Shown: positions 60,643 to 64,000 of the stretch, piece after piece
Layout of the letters: every line of letters begins with the position of its first letter
Numbering within the stretch: position 1 is the stretch's first letter
NCBI RefSeq assembly: GCF_003732275.1
Contig: NZ_MOBM01000038.1
Location: 372,001-436,000 of the forward strand
Direction: 5' to 3'
From: Pseudomonas frederiksbergensis
Lineage (GTDB): Bacteria > Pseudomonadota > Gammaproteobacteria > Pseudomonadales > Pseudomonadaceae
DNA length: 64,000 nucleotides
Made by a program: the position numbers and the translations under genes
Notes under the pieces: model-generated
Told to the model about the DNA's origin: nothing
The model's input: the letters and a program-made list of their open reading frames with translations, nothing else
Database searches by the model: none

Positions 60643-61662
60643 ATGAACCTGTCCCCTCTCAATCGCCGACGTTTCGAACTGTTCAAGGCCAACAAGCGTG
60701 GCTGGTGGTCGTTGTGGCTGTTCCTGATTCTGTTCGGCGCAAGCCTCGGTGCCGAACTGATCGCCAACGATAAACCGCTGGTGGTGCATTACGACAACGC
60801 CTGGTACTTCCCGGCACTCAAGCGCTACCCGGAAACCGCGTTCGGCGGCGAATTCCCGCTGGAAGCCAACTACAAGAGCCCGTACATCCGCGAACTGCTC
60901 AAGGCCAAGGAGGCCTGGGTCTTGTGGGCGCCGATTCCCTACAGCTACCAAAGCATCAACTACGACCTGAAAGTCCCGGCCCCCGCGCCGCCGTCCGCCG
61001 ACAACCTATTAGGCACCGACGATCAGGGCCGTGACGTGCTGGCCCGGGTGATTTACGGCTTCCGGATTTCGGTATTGTTCGCGTTGACGCTGACCATTCT
61101 CAGCTCGACCATCGGCGTGATCGCCGGGGCCTTGCAGGGTTTTTATGGTGGCTGGGTCGACTTGGCCGGGCAGCGTTTTCTGGAGATCTGGTCCGGGTTG
61201 CCGGTGCTGTACCTGTTGATCATCCTGGCCAGTTTCGTGCAGCCTAATTTCTGGTGGCTGCTGGGGATCATGCTGTTGTTTTCGTGGATGAGCCTGGTGG
61301 ATGTGGTGCGCGCCGAGTTCCTGCGCGGGCGGAACCTGGAATACGTGCGCGCGGCGCGGGCGCTGGGCATGCAGAATGGTGCGATCATGTTCCGCCACAT
61401 TCTGCCCAACGCGATGGTCTCGACCATGACGTTCATGCCGTTCATCCTGACCGGCGCCATCGGCACCCTGACCGCCCTGGATTTCCTCGGCTTCGGCTTG
61501 CCGCCGGGCGCGCCGTCCCTGGGTGAACTGGTGGCCCAGGGCAAATCCAACCTGCAGGCGCCGTGGCTCGGTATGAGCGCGTTTGCGGTGCTGGCGCTGA
61601 TGTTGAGTCTGCTGGTGTTCATCGGCGAGTCCGCTCGCGATGCCTTCGACCCGAGGAAGTGA
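60643..61662 (+). CDS. nppC: peptide ABC transporter permease, second
   Basis: The 339-residue permease is of the OppC/YejE type: an N-terminal cytoplasmic part NRRRFELFKANKRGWWSLWL with a first helix, a periplasmic loop with LLGTDDQGRDVLARVIYGFR, and five helices with the EAA loop GRNLEYVRAARALGMQNGAI. It starts one base after the nppB stop (TGAGATG spacing), so it is coupled. Confidence 0.93.
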   Translation: MNLSPLNRRRFELFKANKRGWWSLWLFLILFGASLGAELIANDKPLVVHYDNAWYFPALKRYPETAFGGEFPLEANYKSPYIRELLKAKEAWVLWAPIPYSYQSINYDLKVPAPAPPSADNLLGTDDQGRDVLARVIYGFRISVLFALTLTILSSTIGVIAGALQGFYGGWVDLAGQRFLEIWSGLPVLYLLIILASFVQPNFWWLLGIMLLFSWMSLVDVVRAEFLRGRNLEYVRAARALGMQNGAIMFRHILPNAMVSTMTFMPFILTGAIGTLTALDFLGFGLPPGAPSLGELVAQGKSNLQAPWLGMSAFAVLALMLSLLVFIGESARDAFDPRK

Positions 61663-61663
61663 A

Positions 61664-63274
61664 ATGAATCAGGACAATCTGATCGAAGTGCGCGATCTGG
61701 CCGTCGAATTTATCGTCGGCGAGCGTGTTCAGCGGGTGGTCGAGGGCGTGAGCTTCGACATCAAGCGCGGCGAAACCCTGGCGCTGGTGGGTGAAAGCGG
61801 CTCCGGCAAATCGGTGACCGCCCACTCGATCCTGCGGCTGCTGCCCTACCCGCTGGCCCGGCATCCGTCCGGCACCATCACTTATTCCGACCGGAATCTG
61901 CTGGACCTGAAAGAGAAAACCATCCGCCACATCCGCGGCAACCGGATTGCGATGATCTTTCAAGAGCCGATGACCTCGCTCAATCCGCTGCACTCGATCG
62001 AGAAGCAGATCAACGAGGTGTTGGGCATCCACAAAGGCCTGACCGGCAAAGTCGCGACCAAGCGCACGCTGGAACTGTTGGAAATGGTGGGCATCCCCGA
62101 GCCCGAGAAGCGTCTCAAGGCCCTGCCCCACGAATTGTCCGGCGGCCAGCGCCAGCGGGTAATGATCGCGATGGCCCTGGCCAATGAGCCGGAATTGCTG
62201 ATCGCCGACGAACCGACCACGGCGCTGGACGTGACCGTTCAACTGAAAATTCTCGAACTGCTCAAGGAATTGCAGGCCCGTCTGGGCATGGCGTTGTTAC
62301 TGATCAGTCATGATTTGAACCTTGTACGAAGAATTGCGCATCGCGTATGTGTCATGCAGCGCGGTTGCATCGTCGAACAGGCATCGTGCGAAGAATTGTT
62401 CCGCGCGCCGCAGCATCCGTACACGCGGGAACTGCTGGCAGCGGAGCCCAGCGGGACGCCTGCGACCAATGTGATTGGCCCGCCGTTGCTGCAGGTCGAG
62501 GACCTGAAAGTCTGGTTCCCGATCAAGAAAGGCTTTCTGAAAAAGACCGTGGACCATATCAAAGCGGTGGACGGTATCAATTTCAGCCTGCCCCAGGGCC
62601 AGACTCTGGGGATTGTGGGAGAAAGCGGTTCCGGCAAGTCGACGCTCGGCCTGGCAATATTGCGGCTGATCGGTAGCAAAGGCGCCATCCGTTTTGAAGG
62701 CAAGCAGCTAGACTGCCTGACGCAGCAACAGATTCGACCTCTGCGGCGGGAGATGCAGGTGGTGTTCCAGGACCCGTTCGGCAGCCTGAGCCCACGGATG
62801 TGCGTGAGCCAGATCGTCGGCGAAGGCCTGCGGATCCACAAGATGGGCACCGAGGCAGGACAGGAACAAGCGATTATTGCGGCACTCAAGGAGGTAGGTC
62901 TGGACCCGGAAACCCGGCACCGCTACCCCCACGAATTTTCCGGTGGGCAACGGCAAAGAATCGCCATTGCCCGGGCATTAGTGCTAAAACCGGCGTTGAT
63001 TCTGCTGGACGAGCCGACTTCGGCCCTCGACCGCACCGTGCAACGCCAAGTGGTGGAGCTGCTACGTTCACTGCAAACCAAGTACAACCTGACGTATTTG
63101 TTTATCAGCCATGACCTGGCTGTCGTCAAAGCGCTGAGCCACCAGCTGATGGTGGTCAAGCATGGCCAAGTGGTCGAACAGGGAGACGCGCAAAGTATCT
63201 TTGCCGCCCCCAAACATCCGTATACACAGCAGTTGCTGGAAGCCGCTTTTCTGGCACCAGCCACTGCGCAATAA
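61664..63274 (+). CDS. nppD: peptide ABC transporter ATP-binding protein, two fused ATPase domains
   Basis: The 536-residue protein contains two complete ABC domains. The first has GESGSGKS near residue 44, LSGGQRQRVMIAMALANEPE and LLIADEPTTALD; the second has GESGSGKS near 322, FSGGQRQRIAIARALVLKPA and LILLDEPTSALD. It resembles YejF and energises the NppBC permease. It begins one base after the nppC stop. Confidence 0.94.
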   Translation: MNQDNLIEVRDLAVEFIVGERVQRVVEGVSFDIKRGETLALVGESGSGKSVTAHSILRLLPYPLARHPSGTITYSDRNLLDLKEKTIRHIRGNRIAMIFQEPMTSLNPLHSIEKQINEVLGIHKGLTGKVATKRTLELLEMVGIPEPEKRLKALPHELSGGQRQRVMIAMALANEPELLIADEPTTALDVTVQLKILELLKELQARLGMALLLISHDLNLVRRIAHRVCVMQRGCIVEQASCEELFRAPQHPYTRELLAAEPSGTPATNVIGPPLLQVEDLKVWFPIKKGFLKKTVDHIKAVDGINFSLPQGQTLGIVGESGSGKSTLGLAILRLIGSKGAIRFEGKQLDCLTQQQIRPLRREMQVVFQDPFGSLSPRMCVSQIVGEGLRIHKMGTEAGQEQAIIAALKEVGLDPETRHRYPHEFSGGQRQRIAIARALVLKPALILLDEPTSALDRTVQRQVVELLRSLQTKYNLTYLFISHDLAVVKALSHQLMVVKHGQVVEQGDAQSIFAAPKHPYTQQLLEAAFLAPATAQ

Positions 63275-63295
63275 ACCTGAAAAGAGGAGCAACAC

Positions 63296-64000
63296 ATGGG
63301 TTTTCTCGCCGGTAAGCGCGTACTGATCGTCGGTGTCGCCAGCAAGCTGTCCATCGCATCCGGCATCGCTGCCGCCATGCATCGCGAGGGCGCTGAGCTT
63401 GCCTTCACTTATCAGAACGACAAACTCAAGGGTCGTGTCGAAGAATTCGCACAAGGCTGGGGCTCGAGCCCTGAGCTGTGCTTCCCGTGCGACGTGGCCA
63501 GCGATGAAGAAATCGCCAAGGTCTTCGAAGCACTGAGCAAGAAGTGGGACGGCCTGGATTGCATCGTGCATTCCGTCGGCTTCGCCCCGGGCGACCAACT
63601 GGACGGCGACTTCACCGAAGCCACCACCCGTGAAGGTTTCCGCATCGCTCACGACATCAGCGCCTACAGCTTCGTGGCCCTGGCCAAGGCTGGCCGCGAA
63701 ATGATGAAAGGCCGCAATGGCAGCCTGCTGACCCTGTCGTACCTGGGCGCCGAGCGCACCATGCCGAACTACAACGTAATGGGCATGGCCAAGGCTTCTC
63801 TGGAAGCGGGCGTGCGTTACCTGGCCGGCTCCCTGGGCCCGGATGGCACCCGCGTGAACTGCGTATCGGCTGGCCCGATCCGCACCCTCGCCGCTTCCGG
63901 CATCAAGAACTTCCGCAAAATGCTGGCCGCCAACGAAGCGCAAACCCCGCTGCGTCGTAACGTCACCATCGACGAAGTCGGCAACGCCGGCGCCTTCCTG
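63296..64000 (+). CDS. fabI: enoyl-[acyl-carrier-protein] reductase (NADH), cut by window end
   Basis: The frame has 235 codons up to the edge without a stop; FabI is normally about 264 residues, so ~29 are missing. It carries the FabI NADH-binding motif VGVASKLSIASGIA at 12-25, the active-site YNVMGMAKAS (Tyr-x6-Lys) and LSYLGAERTMPNYN, and SAGPIRTLAASGI. It reduces the trans-2-enoyl-ACP double bond in fatty acid elongation and is the target of triclosan. A strong AGAGGAG site lies eight bases before the ATG, and it is only 21 bases after nppD, so the two may share a transcript. Confidence 0.95.
   Translation, partial: MGFLAGKRVLIVGVASKLSIASGIAAAMHREGAELAFTYQNDKLKGRVEEFAQGWGSSPELCFPCDVASDEEIAKVFEALSKKWDGLDCIVHSVGFAPGDQLDGDFTEATTREGFRIAHDISAYSFVALAKAGREMMKGRNGSLLTLSYLGAERTMPNYNVMGMAKASLEAGVRYLAGSLGPDGTRVNCVSAGPIRTLAASGIKNFRKMLAANEAQTPLRRNVTIDEVGNAGAFL

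Overview
The window is about 63% GC, densely coded, with almost no tRNA- or phage-like DNA, and it reads as chromosome from a Pseudomonas of the fluorescens group. The gene orders gdhB/moxR-DUF58-DUF4381-VWA-VWA/TPR-BatD, pepN-DUF2797-DUF1315-rhomboid-phosphatase-nadK, and dnaQ/rnhA/methyltransferase/gloB/mltD/nppA1A2BCD/fabI match those I know from Pseudomonas genomes. The many short intergenic palindromes of the REP type are also characteristic.

Layout. 1-4.1 kb: end-truncated LysR regulator, AhpD-like protein divergent from a MocR regulator, quinol monooxygenase-like protein and a periplasmic cupin. 4.3-9.2 kb: the giant NAD-dependent glutamate dehydrogenase. 9.7-17.2 kb: small acidic protein, then a tightly overlapping MoxR/VWA/BatD operon for envelope functions. 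17.4-22.9 kb: sbcD-sbcC-GST operon. 23.0-24.1 kb: four very small secreted or membrane proteins of unknown function. 24.3-33.1 kb: a secreted lactonase, a small acidic protein, a tandem REP array, and a pentonate-catabolism cluster of Weimberg type (aldonate dehydratase, FAH-family dehydratase, alpha-ketoglutarate-semialdehyde dehydrogenase, MFS transporter, FadR-type regulator). 33.3-36.8 kb: RND/MMPL exporter with a YCF48-like secreted partner. 36.8-38.06 kb: gene-free DNA with a G-run tract and a 792-bp element with ~248-bp inverted arms. 38.06-45.6 kb: pepN to nadK operon and a divergent DUF1853 gene. 45.7-50.7 kb: FMN reductase, LysR regulator, GNAT acetyltransferase and lysine decarboxylase ldcA. 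50.9-55.6 kb: dnaQ, rnhA, methyltransferase, gloB, mltD. 55.9-64 kb: the npp peptide/nucleoside-peptide ABC transporter and the start of fabI.

How genes work together. The clearest local system is the pentonate cluster: a 192-bp divergent promoter region carries two near-identical palindromes (30344-30356 and 30419-30431) that fit the GT...AC half-site rule of FadR/GntR regulators, and the FadR-type gene lies just downstream. The products would take an imported pentonate to 2-oxoglutarate, while a lactonase with a signal peptide sits close by. The VWA operon, npp operon and pepN-nadK run all show stop/start overlaps that indicate co-translation.

No gene in the window looks frameshifted. No CRISPR array, rRNA, tRNA, prophage or insertion sequence was seen. 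The least explained DNA is the 36.78-38.06 kb repeat region, the 134-bp tandem REP array at 25.8-26.2 kb, the cluster of tiny secreted proteins at 23-24.1 kb, and a Sat-like acetyltransferase gene directly behind ldcA.
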